40,000 nucleotides of DNA from Prorocentrum cordatum (lineage: Eukaryota; Sar; Dinophyceae; Prorocentrales; Prorocentraceae), in the NCBI GenBank assembly GCA_963575745.1, contig CAUYUJ010014553.1, positions 311,272 through 351,271 on the forward strand. Reading direction: 5' to 3'. Positions 1-10,510 of this stretch are shown piece by piece. The translations under genes and the position numbers were made by a program. The notes below the pieces were generated by a model. It worked only from the letters and a program-made list of their open reading frames with translations. It was not told the DNA's origin and searched no databases. The first letter of the stretch is position 1, and the number at the start of each line of letters is the position of its first letter.

Positions 1-789
1 GCGTCTCTCCGTGGCCTCTGGGGCCCCTCCGGGGGCGCCCCCGTGGCCACGGCCAGGTCCGCCTCGGAGCTCTGGCCTTGAGCGCACCCCTGGGAGGAAC
101 CCCAGCGGGCCAGGTCCTGACTGCGGAGGGATGGCCTCGGGAGTCGGCGTCGTCCGAGCGGTGATGGGGAGCGGACTTGCAATCTTCGGGCGAGCTTCCG
201 AGCGGGGCGCAATGGAGCCATCGACGCTGCCCTGGCATGTGTGCCAAACGGCCCGCGTGCGCCCTCGGAGCTGCTGCACTGCGAGGAGAGGGCGGCCGAG
301 GAGCTGCGGGCGGTGGAGGCTCTGTGCTCCGAGGCGGCGGGCGACCCCAGTCATCGGGAGTCAAAGTGCACCTGGTTGTCATGCACGCGGGTGTTGTCAC
401 GCAGAGGGCGGGAGAATTCGCTTCGCGTTCAGCAAGGTTTCTAGCCGAGGCGAGAAGGAGTGGCAGCATGCCTGCAGGAGGTGTTGGTGGCTCGAGGCCT
501 GGGTTCAACCTCCTTCCCCGCGCAATGTGCTTAATCAGACGTTCCCGAATCGTCCTCATCCTTGCTCCGGTCAAGAGCACGGGGTGCATGTAGTGCCAGC
601 GTGAGCAGGGTCTTGCGCAAGCCGAGGCATGCTCAGCATGTCGAGGATCCTGCGCAGGAGGCTGGAGCCCGCCGTGTCTGTGGTGGTGTGCCGGGCGACC
701 GGTTCGAGCACGAGGGTTGGCGCGACCCAGAGGAGCACCAGCAGGACGTTCAATGCCCCACGGGAGGCGCTGGCCAGCGTCCTGGCGGT
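1..789. other. GC-rich single-copy sequence, no gene recognised
   Basis: This stretch is GC-rich and not visibly repetitive. ORFs are open in several frames on both strands, as expected from base composition alone, and none has a recognisable motif or clear splice boundaries. I see no tRNA, rRNA or mobile element in it. Confidence 0.4.
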
Positions 790-1010
790 GATACCGCACG
801 CAGTCCCCCAGCCCATTTCAGCGCATCCCTCACACGCTTCGTGGCCCCTATAGTTAGTTTATCGGGATTATAGGGAGCTCCAACTAAGGCCCCAGGGGGG
901 GAGATAGGGGGTACTGCATGCGGTCCTCCAGCTCGTTTCGGCGCACCCCTCACATGTTTCGTTGCCCCATAGGGGGCTCCAACTGAGGCCCCAGGGGAGG
1001 GCATGCCAGG
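790..1010 (+). repeat. Two diverged units of the 90-bp CACACCCCTCAC repeat family
   Basis: Two blocks carry the order CGCAYCCCTCACA, TTCGTGGCCCC (one reads TTCGTTGCCCC), ATAGGGRGCTCCAACT and AAGGCCCCAGG or GAGGCCCCAGG. This matches the homogeneous 90-bp array at 28605-29780. The spacing between the two units is larger, about 110 bp, because the first unit has an internal insertion. They look like old relics of the same satellite. Confidence 0.75.
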
Positions 1011-1049
1011 AGGGGGCCGTCGCTCGAACAGACAACGTCGTAACACACA

Positions 1050-1193
1050 AACTTTGAGAGCTCCCCTCGGATTTCTTGGGTCGGCTCTGGGCCCCCCCCC
1101 AGCGGCGCCTCCGGCGCCACCCCTGGCGCGCTCAGCGCGCCAGGCAGGGGGTCCAGCGCCGATCCCAGAAATCCGCGCGGAGCTCTCAGAGCT
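1050..1193. mobile_element. Short TIR element, same family as 27521-27721 (older copy)
   Basis: The ends form an imperfect inverted repeat of about 41 bp: AACTTTGAGAGCTCC on the left pairs with GGAGCTCTCAGAGCT on the right, followed inward by GGATTTCT and TCGGCNCTGG. The middle holds two small GC-rich palindromes, around GGCGCCTCCGGCGCC and TGGCGCGCTCAGCGCGCCA. These internal blocks recur in the element at 27521-27721. It has no coding capacity, so it is MITE-like. The outer tips seen in the other copy, and any target duplication, are not recognisable here. Confidence 0.7.
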
Positions 1194-1439
1194 GATGCTG
1201 CTCATGCAGCTTTTTCTTCCTCTGACCGCTGGGGCGGGCCGCCCAGGAGCGCCTGCAGAAGGGCTTCCCAGCCCCGGGCGGCACGCCGAGCGGCGGCGTC
1301 GTTGCGCGCGCCTGCTGACCTGCGAGTCACGGCCGCAGGGGCTTGGGATTCCAGGGAGGTGACCTCGCAGTGGGGGTGGCGCCAATGCCAGCGAGGGTGG
1401 CAGCGCCGCGGGGCAGCAGCGTGGGGGGTCTGTCAGTGA
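1194..1439. other. GC-rich spacer, no supported gene
   Basis: This is unique GC-rich sequence between the TIR element and the (TCC)n tract. Every frame has a coding-like composition on one strand or the other, so no call is made. Confidence 0.35.
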
Positions 1440-1750
1440 CCCCTCATCCTCCTCCTGCTCCTCCTCCTGCTCCTCCTCGTGTCCTCCACCTCCTCCTCTT
1501 CCCCATCCTCGTCCTGGTCCTCCTCGTCATCCTCCTCCCCATACTCCTCCTCCCCGTCTACTTCCGCCTCCTCCTCCTCCTCCTCCTCCTCCTCCTTGTT
1601 CTCCTCCTTGTTCTCCTCCTTGTTCTCCTCCTTGTTCTCCTCCTCCTCCTCCTCCTCCTCCTCCTCCTCCTCCCCCTCCTCCTCCTCCTCCTCCTCCTCC
1701 TCCTCCTCCTCCTCCTCCTCCTCCTCCTCCTCCTCCTCCTCCTCCCCCTG
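1440..1750 (+). repeat. (TCC)n polypyrimidine microsatellite
   Basis: About 310 bp of almost pure pyrimidine on this strand, mostly CCT triplets. It includes four TTGTTCTCCTCC interruptions at a regular 15-bp spacing near 1595-1640. It ends in CCCCCTGTCGAG, directly before an exon-like segment. The ORFs that cross it encode only poly-Leu, poly-Ser or poly-Pro. Confidence 0.95.
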
Positions 1751-1755
1751 TCGAG

Positions 1756-1831
1756 GAGGGCGGATGGCTCGGCCAAGCGGTGCAGCTGCGGAGGGCGAAG
1801 GCTCCCGAAACGGCTGCGCTCGACCCTGCAG
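1756..1831 (+). CDS. Candidate internal exon between (TCC)n and (GAG)n
   Basis: A 76-nt segment begins after CCTGTCGAG, with the 300-bp (TCC)n tract as a possible splice pyrimidine tract, and ends at CTGCAG followed by GTGCCT, a plausible GT donor. Read from its first base it encodes about 25 residues beginning EGGWLGQAVQLRRAKAPETA, with mostly G or C at third positions and no stop. I do not recognise the protein. The support is the agreement of acceptor, donor and codon use. Such a short segment could still be chance in GC-rich DNA. Neighbouring exons are not identified. Confidence 0.35.
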
Positions 1832-1885
1832 GTGCCTATTGGCCGATGCAGTCTTCAGCGCCCACACAGCTTCGAGCCGCGCTCT

Positions 1886-2064
1886 GGAGGGAGGATGAGG
1901 AGGAGGAGGAGGAGGAGGAGGAGGAGGAGGAGGAGGCAGAGGAGAAGGGAGAGGACGAGGAGGAAGAGGAGGAGGAGGCAGAGGAGGAAGAGGAAGCAAA
2001 ATAGTTGTAGTAGTAGTAGTAGGAGGAGGAGGAGGAGAAGGAACAGGAGGACGAGGACGAGTAG
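1886..2064 (+). repeat. (GAG)n polypurine tract
   Basis: Purine-rich GAG/GAA triplets with a short TAG run near 2003-2020. It lies about 140 bp downstream of the (TCC)n tract and is complementary to it, so an RNA crossing both could fold back around the exon candidate. Confidence 0.95.
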
Positions 2065-2159
2065 GGGGAAGTTGAATCGGAACTTGGTGGGTGGATGGTG
2101 GTGGTGGAGGAAATGTGGCGAGGCAGTGTATGTGGGTAAGGAGGAGGGGGAACACTATG
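2065..2159. other. Spacer between microsatellites
   Basis: Short G-rich unique sequence containing a few TGG triplets. No feature is seen. Confidence 0.5.
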
Positions 2160-4224
<2,065 letters not shown>

Positions 4225-4740
4225 CTCGACCACCCCCACCTCCTCCTCTTCCGCTTTCTCCGCGTCCCATCCCCTCCCCTCCCCTTCTCCTCTGCCTCCC
4301 CCATCCCTTCCCCTCCCCCTTCCTCCCCCATCCCCTTCCCCTCCCCCTTCCCCTCCCTCTTCCCCTCCCCCTTCCCCTTCCTCCCCCTCCCCTTCTCCTC
4401 TGCCTCCCCCATCCCCTTCCCCTCCCCCTTCCTTTGCCCAACGCTCCTGCGAGAGCGCGGTCCTCGCTCTGGAATGCGCAGCGCCGCTCCCCACACTCTC
4501 GCCTCTTCTCGCTCTGCCTCCTCCTGCTCCTCCTCCTCCTCTTCTTCTTCTTCTCCTTCTCCTTCTTCTCCTCCTTCTTCTTCTTCTCCTTCTCCTCCTC
4601 CTCCTCCTCCTCATCCTCCTCATCCTCTTCTCCTTCTCCTCCTCCTCCTCCTCCTCCTCATCCTCCTCCTCCTCATCCTCTTCTTCTTCTTCTTCTTCTC
4701 CTTCTTCTTCTTCTTCTTCTTCTTCTTCATCTTCCCTGCT
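4225..4740 (+). repeat. C/T-only compound polypyrimidine tract
   Basis: It consists of (CCCCTTCC)-type repeats at 4260-4435, a GC-rich break at 4436-4515, then (TCC)n and (TTC)n to about 4735. The Pro, Ser and Leu ORFs across it are low-complexity artefacts. Confidence 0.9.
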
Positions 4741-4764
4741 TCTGCTCGCACTCCGCACGTCCAC

Positions 4765-4965
4765 CTCCGCACACACCCCTCGCACGCTTCGTGTGGCCCC
4801 CCCCGGAGAGCTCGGGCGCCCGCCTGCGGTTTCGGTGGGCGCCGCCGCGCGGCCCACCGCGGCCCCCAAGCCGGGGCACGCCCCTCGCACGCGCCGTGTG
4901 GCCCCAGAGGGGAGCGCTCCGGCTGCGGGCTCGGGCGGCTTCGGTGGGCGCCGACGTACACCTTG
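4765..4965 (+). repeat. Two diverged units of the 90-bp family
   Basis: Units run CACACCCCTCGCACGCTTCGTGTGGCCCC and CACGCCCCTCGCACGC then GTGTGGCCCC, each followed by a GAGAGCTC or GGAGCGCTC block and GGTGGGCGCCG. The order of landmarks matches the 90-bp array at 28605-29780, but about a third of the positions differ. Confidence 0.6.
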
Positions 4966-4990
4966 CTCACCTCTAGTTCTTCGAGCGTTC

Positions 4991-5117
4991 CTTGATCTTC
5001 AGGGGGGGCCAGGATCCTTTCATTTCTAACTGTTCTGTCCTGGGCCTCTTCCTGGCCACCTGGGGGGCCGGGAAGGATTAGAAACGAGCGCAAGTAGAAA
5101 TGGGCACGACTAGAGAT
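4991..5117 (+). repeat. Dispersed repeat with 16-bp tandem tail, copy 1
   Basis: This block is about 80% identical to 10779-10911. Both contain GGGGGGCCAGG, CTGTCCTGGGCCTCTTCC and TGGCCACC, and both end in three tandem units of about 16 bp of the type TAGAAACGAGCGCAAG. A tandem 3' tail is typical of some non-LTR or SINE-like insertions, but no reverse transcriptase or Pol III promoter is recognisable. Confidence 0.7.
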
Positions 5118-5139
5118 GAACGACGTGTACGGCATACCA

Positions 5140-5350
5140 GCCCCCAGGTCGGCACACCCATCGCACGTGTCGTGGCCCCAGAGCGAGAGCTCTGCCTACG
5201 GTCTCAGTGGGCGCCGCCGCATCGCGTGCGCGCGCCCGTGTCGACACACCCCTCGAGCGCTTCCGCGTGGCTCCATGAGGAGCGCCACTCACGGTCTCCG
5301 TGGCCGCCAGCGAAGGGCGTCCGCGCGCCCATGTCGGCACACCTTTTACA
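5140..5350 (+). repeat. Diverged units of the 90-bp family
   Basis: Two units with CACACCCATCGCACGTGTCGTGGCCCC and CACACCCCTCGAGCGCTTC, each followed by a GAGAGCTC or GGAGCGCC block and a GTGGCCGCC- or GTGGGCGCC-type end. They are older relics than the array at 28.6 kb. Confidence 0.55.
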
Positions 5351-5750
5351 GGATCTGGCTTGAATATGGAACACTTGCTTTTCAAAAGGGGCCCGGTCGT
5401 TCCTTTGGCTTGCGTGCGTTCCGCTACCTTCCTGGCGGCGAGCCCCCCTGGTGCTCCTTCGGCCTTCCCAGACTTGCCTGGAACAAAAAGGGGCTTCGCT
5501 CCAGTTGGGCGGCCTTTTGTGGGGTCACAGTTGAGGCGGCCTGTGTTGGCGCCGATGTTTTATTCGGGCGAAGTGCTCCCAGACAGCGGGCGGGTGTCAG
5601 CTCCGCCTCCGTGCCTTCCCTCCCCGGCGAGCTTCTGCACCCGGCGCTCTGGCAGGCAGGGGTCGGTTCAAAAAAAAGGGGCTTCGCTCCTTCTTCATCG
5701 TTCCTTAGGTCAGGCCGAACACTCTGCGAGGCCTGTGGTCCCGCGGGGAG
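5351..5750. other. Spacer with two AAAAAGGGGCTTCGCTCC motifs
   Basis: The motif AAAAAGGGGCTTCGCTCC occurs near 5485 and again near 5672. Otherwise the sequence is unique. The 240- and 307-aa ORFs crossing it also cross the adjacent repeats and lack a consistent coding signal. Confidence 0.4.
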
Positions 5751-6510
5751 CTCCGCCTGCGGTCTCCGAGGGCGCCGACGCAGGGCCGCGCCGCGCCCGC
5801 TTCGGCAAGCTGCTCACACGTCTCTCGTGGCCTGCTGAAGGAGCGCCGCCTTGCGGCCTCCGTGGGCGCCGGCGCACGACACCGCCGCCTCCATCTCGGC
5901 ACACCCCTCACACGCTTCGTGCCCTTCGGGGAACTACACCCTATGGGCCCAGGTGCAGGGTCCGCACATGGTGCGCCTCCCACTCGGCACGCACCCCTCA
6001 CGAGGATCGTGGCCCCATACGGAGCTGCACTGACGACCCCAGAGGCAGGGATCCTATGGCGAGGCCGCCCATGTCAACGCACTCCTCACTAGGATCGTGG
6101 CCTCATGTGAGAGCTCCACGTATGGCCCCAGCGGGAGGGTCGGGATGGCGACGCCGTCCATCTCGGCGCACCCCTCACGAGGATCGTAGCCCCATGGGGA
6201 TCTCCATCTACGGCCCCAGTTGAAGTGTCCGCATGGCGGCGCCGCCCATTTCGACATACCTCCCACGAAGATCGCGGCCCAATACGGAGTCCACCTGCGA
6301 CTTTAATGGGAAAGTTTGCAGGCGTACTTCCGCCCGTTCAGGCACATCACCCACGTGAGCCCCACCTACGGCCCCAATGGGATAGTTGACATGCGGATCC
6401 CCTACCATTTTGGCATACCTCTTATTCGTTTCGCGCCCCATAGAGCCTTCCACATGCGGTCCCGCTGGAACAGTTTGGAAGCACTCCCCGCCCATGTCTG
6501 CATATCCTTC
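5751..6510 (+). repeat. Old array of about eight 90-bp family units, decaying rightward
   Basis: Landmarks recur at roughly 85-100 bp: CACACCCCTCACACGCTTCGTG near 5898, CGCACCCCTCACGAGGATCGTGG near 5988, CTCCTCACTAGGATCGTGG near 6081, CGCACCCCTCACGAGGATCGTAG near 6170 and later, fainter copies to about 6500. Each is followed by a GGAGCTCCAC-like and a GGCCCCAG-like block. Similarity to the 90-bp consensus falls from left to right. Confidence 0.65.
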
Positions 6511-6983
6511 AACTGTATCGTGCATGGACATGTTCATCACCACCGTTACATGAGGCTGCTAAGGGTTGGGTCCCTCGCTAGGCCAATTCCACTCACCGAT
6601 ACCGCCAGTGACACCACGGCTGCCACCGCGTGGCCTGTGAGTTTACGCCCCCAATGCCAGCAGAACATCACCCTCACCACCACATTCGTTGTGAGTGACA
6701 TCGGTTCACAATCACCGCTGTGATCGCGACGACGATGACCGCCACACCCGTAGCTATCCGTCTCGCAGCCAGGAGGGGGATGGCCCGGGTGTGGACCATG
6801 TTAGAGGTCAGGGGGCCATGAGCGGCTCCTCTTCGGGCTTCTCCCATCACCACCAAAAGGCACCACAGCAGAGGCACCATGACCAGTATCATCACCAGTA
6901 GCGCCGAGAGGAGGGGGGAGGGACGAGGCAGGACAAGGATGCTGGATGTCCAGCAATATGACGAGCAGGGGCAGGAACAAACG
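6511..6983. other. Unique sequence, no gene recognised
   Basis: Moderate G+C. Several short ORFs of 60-135 aa on both strands show no motif or biased codon use. No repeat or RNA gene is recognised. Confidence 0.4.
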
Positions 6984-7180
6984 GAGGAGGAGGAGGAGGA
7001 GGAGGAGGAGGAGGAGGAGGAGGAGGAGATGAGGAGGATGAGGAGGATGAGGATGAGGAGAAGGGACAGGGAGGAGGTGGAGGAGGAGCAGCGAGGGGGT
7101 GGAGGAGGCAGAGGAAACATGAGGCGGAGGGAGGAGGAGTCGGTGGGAGAAAGAAGAGGAGGAGGAGGAGGACCAGCGTA
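6984..7180 (+). repeat. (GAG)n polypurine tract
   Basis: GAG triplets with GAT and GGA interruptions. Runs of Glu or Arg on this strand, and of Ser or Pro on the other, are artefacts of the repeat. Confidence 0.93.
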
Positions 7181-7334
7181 AACCTCAGATGCATCAGTGA
7201 TGCTGCAATGCACCATCCCGTCCCAAGTGCTCTCTCCATAGTTCCCTACAAACTTTCCTTCTCACTTCTGGAAGACCCCCCCTTTGAAACATGTTAGCCA
7301 GCGCGGACCCCAAACAGCGATTCTTGCAACATAG

Positions 7335-7450
7335 GCGGTGCAATCAAGGTGGTGCCATCAAGGTTGTGCAATGTATGTGGTGCAATCTATGTGGTGCAGA
7401 ACAATACGAATCAATGCAACTACATGCAAAGGATTGCAACGCAATGCAAA
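7335..7450 (+). repeat. Partial copy of the GGTGCAAT repeat of the 25.2-26.1 kb palindrome
   Basis: Repeated GGTGCAATCNANGTGGTGC motifs (7336-7405) match the right arm of the palindrome near 25880-26050. Only the internal motif cluster is present. The palindrome centre and the flanking (TTG)n are missing. Confidence 0.6.
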
Positions 7451-7515
7451 GCAATGCATCTAGTCGTTACCCTCGCTCCCGCTGCGCATTTGACATGCGA
7501 GCATCTGCGCGCGTT

Positions 7516-7533
7516 CCGCGCATTTGGCTCAAG
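7516..7533 (+). other. Possible relict of a dinoflagellate spliced leader
   Basis: CCGCGCATTTGGCTCAAG resembles the known dinoflagellate spliced leader, whose last 13 nt are CATTTTGGCTCAAG minus its first base. The 8 nt at the 3' end match exactly, one T is missing from the T run, and the 5' part is degraded. Relict leaders at the 5' end of retroposed cDNA are known from dinoflagellates. An 18-nt imperfect match can arise by chance in 40 kb. It lies 116 bp upstream of an ATG in good context (7650). Confidence 0.25.
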
Positions 7534-7649
7534 TGGCTTTGAGTATCCAGCGCGTCTGCGCCCGAGCAGGAAAAAGGGTGTGCGCTTGCCATTCGTAGTG
7601 CGCATATCATTCATGCATCTGTGAATCTACTTGACGGAACACAGCAGCC

Positions 7650-8155
7650 ATGTCCCACGGCGTCGTTAAGGAACCATTCATCTACATGATCCATGAGAAG
7701 GGTCCCCTCAACTAGGAAATGAGAGCAAAGAAAACGCTCGATCGTCGAGGAAGGTCAATTACCTGACGAACCAGTGGTTATCCGCCGCAATGATGATGTG
7801 TAGATATCCTGACGCGATGTGTGTAGGCGGTCACCACAGGAGCTGCAGTGGGACACGTCGAAGTGCATGTGGTGATTATGAAAGACGAGATGATTCTCTT
7901 GAAACTCTAACAGGAAAGACCCCGAGTGTGGATGTGTGCCCCGATAAGTGCAAAATGCTTACTCCCAGAAAGCGTAGCAATGCCCGCGATCTAGACAAGA
8001 ACTCGAATAATGGCGAAGCGCCCCCTCTGTCCCCAGAGTCTGGATCGGATGTCAACATTTCTCGAACTTTGCCGGGAGAGCACAGCAAGGGACAATACGG
8101 ATCATCGACCGATATCGTTCCACTGGTGAGGCTTCGTCGTCGGGAGACGGGATGA
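7650..8155 (+). pseudogene. Small unrecognised gene with one frame change
   Basis: The ATG at 7650 is preceded by CAGCC and opens 21 codons beginning MSHGVVKEPFIYMIHEKG before a stop. In another frame an open stretch starts at about 7694, directly overlapping, and continues through the ATG cluster at 7790 to a TGA at 8153. A one-base change near the CCCC run at about 7699-7702 would join them into roughly 165 codons. The later part is hydrophilic and rich in Ser, Asp, Lys and Arg, and is not low-complexity. No family is recognised. Unlike the GC-rich exon candidates elsewhere, codon use is only mildly biased. The sequence lies in a repeat-free island of 7.46-8.6 kb. It may be a decayed retrocopy or a chance ORF. 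Confidence 0.3.
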
Positions 8156-8403
8156 GTGCGCCACCTGCGGCGTACGTTACGGCGTACGAGAGCGACCTTG
8201 AGAGAAACCGTTACGTTGAGCTCACACATGTCGGATCTAGGGGCGCCGAGATCGAGCCCGACGGTCTTAATGTTGACATGGCGGGTAATGGGGCCATTGG
8301 CTCCGATCCCGCCTGCTCACCCCCTTCGATCCCGAAGCTGTTGTACACATTTTTGACAACACATGTGCGCGGTTCGAAAGAGGGAGCCACATTTAGGAAA
8401 TAA
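8152..8403 (+). CDS. Unrecognised 83-codon ORF overlapping the previous stop
   Basis: The ATG overlaps the preceding TGA (ATGA). The 83-residue product starts MSAPPAAYVTAYESDLERNR, has a balanced composition and shows no membrane segment, signal peptide or known motif. An ATGA overlap is not meaningful for eukaryotic translation, so if coding is real this is more likely the next segment of one frame-broken gene. Confidence is low because nothing but ORF length and composition supports it. Confidence 0.25.
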   Translation: MSAPPAAYVTAYESDLERNRYVELTHVGSRGAEIEPDGLNVDMAGNGAIGSDPACSPPSIPKLLYTFLTTHVRGSKEGATFRK

Positions 8404-8625
8404 CCTGTGCTCGACCCTTTAACATGTTGCAAGCTTTTAGGACGATTGTGCGCGGCGCTAAGGTGATAGTCACACTTTGAAAACCACCTCCCTTCCATCC
8501 TGAACACTGTTGCACATTTCAAGCTTCCGGGCCATTCATGACGAGGAAGGCTCAGGCGAAGCGCGCGTCTCGCCCTACCCATACGTCTAGCGGTGCCACA
8601 TGGAGAAGTTTTTCAAGAGGAAGGG
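8404..8625. other. Unique spacer
   Basis: No repeat, splice-bordered exon or RNA gene is seen. An ATG at 8600 opens MEKFFKRKGK directly into the (GAG)n tract, but it hits an in-frame stop at 8726. Confidence 0.4.
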
Positions 8626-8946
8626 GAAGGAGGAGGAGGAGGAGGAGGAGGAGGAGGAGGAGGAGGAGGAGGAGGGAAGGAGGAGGAGGGAGGAGGGGAA
8701 GGGGGAGGAGGAGGAGGGAGGAGGGTGAGAATGATGATGAGCAGGAGGAGGAGGAGGGGGGGAGGAGGAGGAGGAGGAGGACGAGGAGGAGGAGGAGGAG
8801 GTGGAGTAAGATGAGGAGGAGGACGAGGACGGGGAGAAGGAGGAGGAGGAGGAGGAGGAGGAGGAAGAGGAGTAGAAGGAGGAAAAGGAGGAGGAGGAGG
8901 AGGAGGAGGAGGAGGAGGAGGAGGCGGAAGAGGAGGAGAAGGAGGA
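8626..8946 (+). repeat. (GAG)n polypurine tract
   Basis: About 320 bp of nearly pure purine, GAG triplets with GGA and GAA interruptions. It gives poly-Glu, poly-Arg and poly-Gly ORFs on this strand and poly-Leu and poly-Ser ORFs on the other, none taken as coding. Confidence 0.95.
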
Positions 8947-9151
8947 AGCTGTGGACGAGGACGAACAAAACAAGGTGGCCGGTGTGGGAGGAGCGGCGCG
9001 GCGGCTGAGGTTCACGGGCGCGCTCGACGGCGGGGTCCGCTGCTACAGGACGGATGTGCACCGCGCCGTGCCGGAGAGGAGCTTCAAGGCCGGGCTCGCC
9101 CCTTCCGGCCGTGAGAAGCTGGGAGGATCGCCGTGGAGCGGGGGTTCGTAG
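8876..9151 (+). CDS. WD40-like exon fragment with acidic lead-in
   Basis: The frame is open from the in-frame stop at 8873 to a TAG at 9149. It starts with poly-Glu from the microsatellite, passes through DEDEQNKVAG and reaches RRLRFTGALDGGVRCYRTDV. That last stretch has the pattern of a beta-propeller blade: hydrophobic run, G-x-x-D-G, then V-R-x-Y in the place where WD40 repeats carry V-R-L-W-D. Third codon positions are overwhelmingly G or C after 8947. A second blade-like segment lies 1.2 kb downstream on the same strand (10205-10480). It is probably an exon or decayed piece of a WD40 protein. Exact splice sites are not visible, and no specific member can be named. Confidence 0.35.
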   Translation, partial: KEEKEEEEEEEEEEEEAEEEEKEEAVDEDEQNKVAGVGGAARRLRFTGALDGGVRCYRTDVHRAVPERSFKAGLAPSGREKLGGSPWSGGS

Positions 9152-9484
9152 AGGGGAAGGCTATCCGAATGTGGGTTTAGAGAACGAACCCAGCTGGATG
9201 CTCGCAGTTCCCTTTTCCAGGGGCCATTGAGAGCGACCTTCCTCTAACATCCCCCCTGCCCCTACCCCACCTTTACGTCCTCCCGAATGAAGGAAAGGGG
9301 GTCCTGGGGGGAACGGGTCCTCAAACCAGGGGCCTCTCCCAGGACCAGCTCCTCATCCCGAGGCGTTCTTGATGGCCCCATGGGTCTGTGGAGGGCCCCG
9401 GGGGCCCAGACAGGGAAGACAAAGTCCAGGGTCCCTCTCCTCCAGAACCCCTTTCCTTCCTGTAGGGTTATGATGTTCCAGCCC
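9152..9484. other. Unique sequence, possible intron
   Basis: GC-rich, with short C-rich runs. No motif-bearing ORF is seen. If the two WD40-like segments belong to one gene, this would be intronic. Confidence 0.35.
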
Positions 9485-9508
9485 ATTTGAGCCTTGACCA
9501 CCAGAAAG

Positions 9509-9617
9509 AATTTCGAGCTCCAAGAAAGTACCGAAACTTGAGGGTTTTCATGTGTCGGGCCCTGGGAGGCAATACTCGTTCGACACTTGTTCGATACTTT
9601 TCTGGGTGCTCGAGATT
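9509..9617. mobile_element. 109-bp TIR element, copy 1
   Basis: Inverted ends of about 28 bp: AATTTCGAGCTCCAAGAAAG on the left pairs with CTTTTCTGGGTGCTCGAGATT on the right. The inner part includes GTACCGAAA and TTCGATAC. Length and sequence match 11154-11262. About 24 bp left of the TIR (TTGAGCCTTGACCACCAG) are also shared, so either the element is larger or both copies entered the same host repeat. Confidence 0.75.
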
Positions 9618-10204
9618 ATTGAATCGCTTCGCTTATTCCGCCGGCCCATACTGCGCGCCGTTGTCGACTGGCCGAGTGGTCTTTCGCGGTGCGGAGCTGC
9701 AGGGGCGGCGGCTGTTTTTATCAGGCTTTGCGTTCGGCGTGTGAGGCTTCTCGGTGGCAGCTGGGGGTGTCTTGAACGCGTTGCGGGCCGTCTGGAAGCG
9801 TTTTGGCCTATGGGGACTCTTTCGGGAGGTCTCTTGGTGGCCTCTTGGGCACTCTGAAACGCGTCGGGTCGTTGGCACTTGCTTGCGTGCTCGGGGGGGC
9901 ATTTTGAGGGCCTCCTGGGGCCGCTTGGGGGCCTCTTGGGGGCCTCCCGAGGGCCTGATGGGTCCAGGCCCCCCACGCCGCACCAGGGTGGCGTCCCCCG
10001 CACTCGGAGCCCAAAGAGGAAGGAGTGAACCAGAGGAGCGAGAAGTCACGACACCGATGCGTCTCATGATTTCGAGGTTTGCTTGTTGTCCCGCGCGGCC
10101 AGAGACGATTGGCCGAGCAGGGTTTGTGGAGGGTCGCTAGAGACCCCAGAACTCTCGGAATGCGTCCTGAACCACTCGTATCATGACGCTACAGTCTCGT
10201 CCTG
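9618..10204. other. Unique DNA with GGGGGCCTCTTGGGG motifs
   Basis: Between 9800 and 9965 several GGCCTCTTGGGGGCCTC-like motifs recall the dispersed repeat at 17100-17170, but similarity is local. ORFs of 85-150 aa on both strands are not convincing. Confidence 0.35.
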
Positions 10205-10224
10205 GTGGGGGGGGGAGCCGCAAT

Positions 10225-10256
<32 letters not shown>

Positions 10257-10480
10257 ACGACGAAGACGACGACGACGACGACTACGACGCCCCCGAGACC
10301 TCCAGCGGCGTCACCTGCCTGGCCGTTTCCGCTGCCCCCCCGGCGGCCGTGGGCGGGTCCGCCTGGCTGGCGGTGGGCTGCGAGGACTCGGCGCTGTCGG
10401 TGCTCGGGGAGGCACGCCCGCGCCCGCCTCCGCGGGGGGAGGGGGGGACAGCTCGAGACCGCGAGGCCTCGAAGAAGGGG
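10205..10480 (+). CDS. WD40-like exon fragment
   Basis: The frame opens with a short Ala run and an Asp-rich stretch, then reads SSGVTCLAVSAAPPAAVGGS followed by AWLAVGCEDSALSVLGE. The layout V-T-C-L-A-V-S, loop, W-L-A-V-G-C-E-D-S-A-L-S-V-L fits strands of a WD40 blade (hydrophobic strand, G-x-x-D, hydrophobic strand). Nearly all third positions from about 10250 to 10430 are G or C. The frame stays open into the TIR element at 10511, where the translation becomes meaningless, so the true exon ends before it. Together with 8876-9151 it suggests one gene with long introns on this strand. Splice sites are not fixed, and the gene may be a relic. Confidence 0.4.
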
Positions 10481-10510
10481 CCCTGGCATCGCTCGGACGT
10501 GTGCGTACCC

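Noticed and set aside
1195-1320. Minus-strand segment reading GKPFCRRSWAARPSGQRKKK as an exon
   Set aside because: GC3-rich but without a pyrimidine tract or donor, and other frames are equally open.
8600-8725. MEKFFKRKGK start recalling the N-terminus of some hAT-type proteins
   Set aside because: Only ten informative residues before poly-Glu from the microsatellite, then an in-frame stop.
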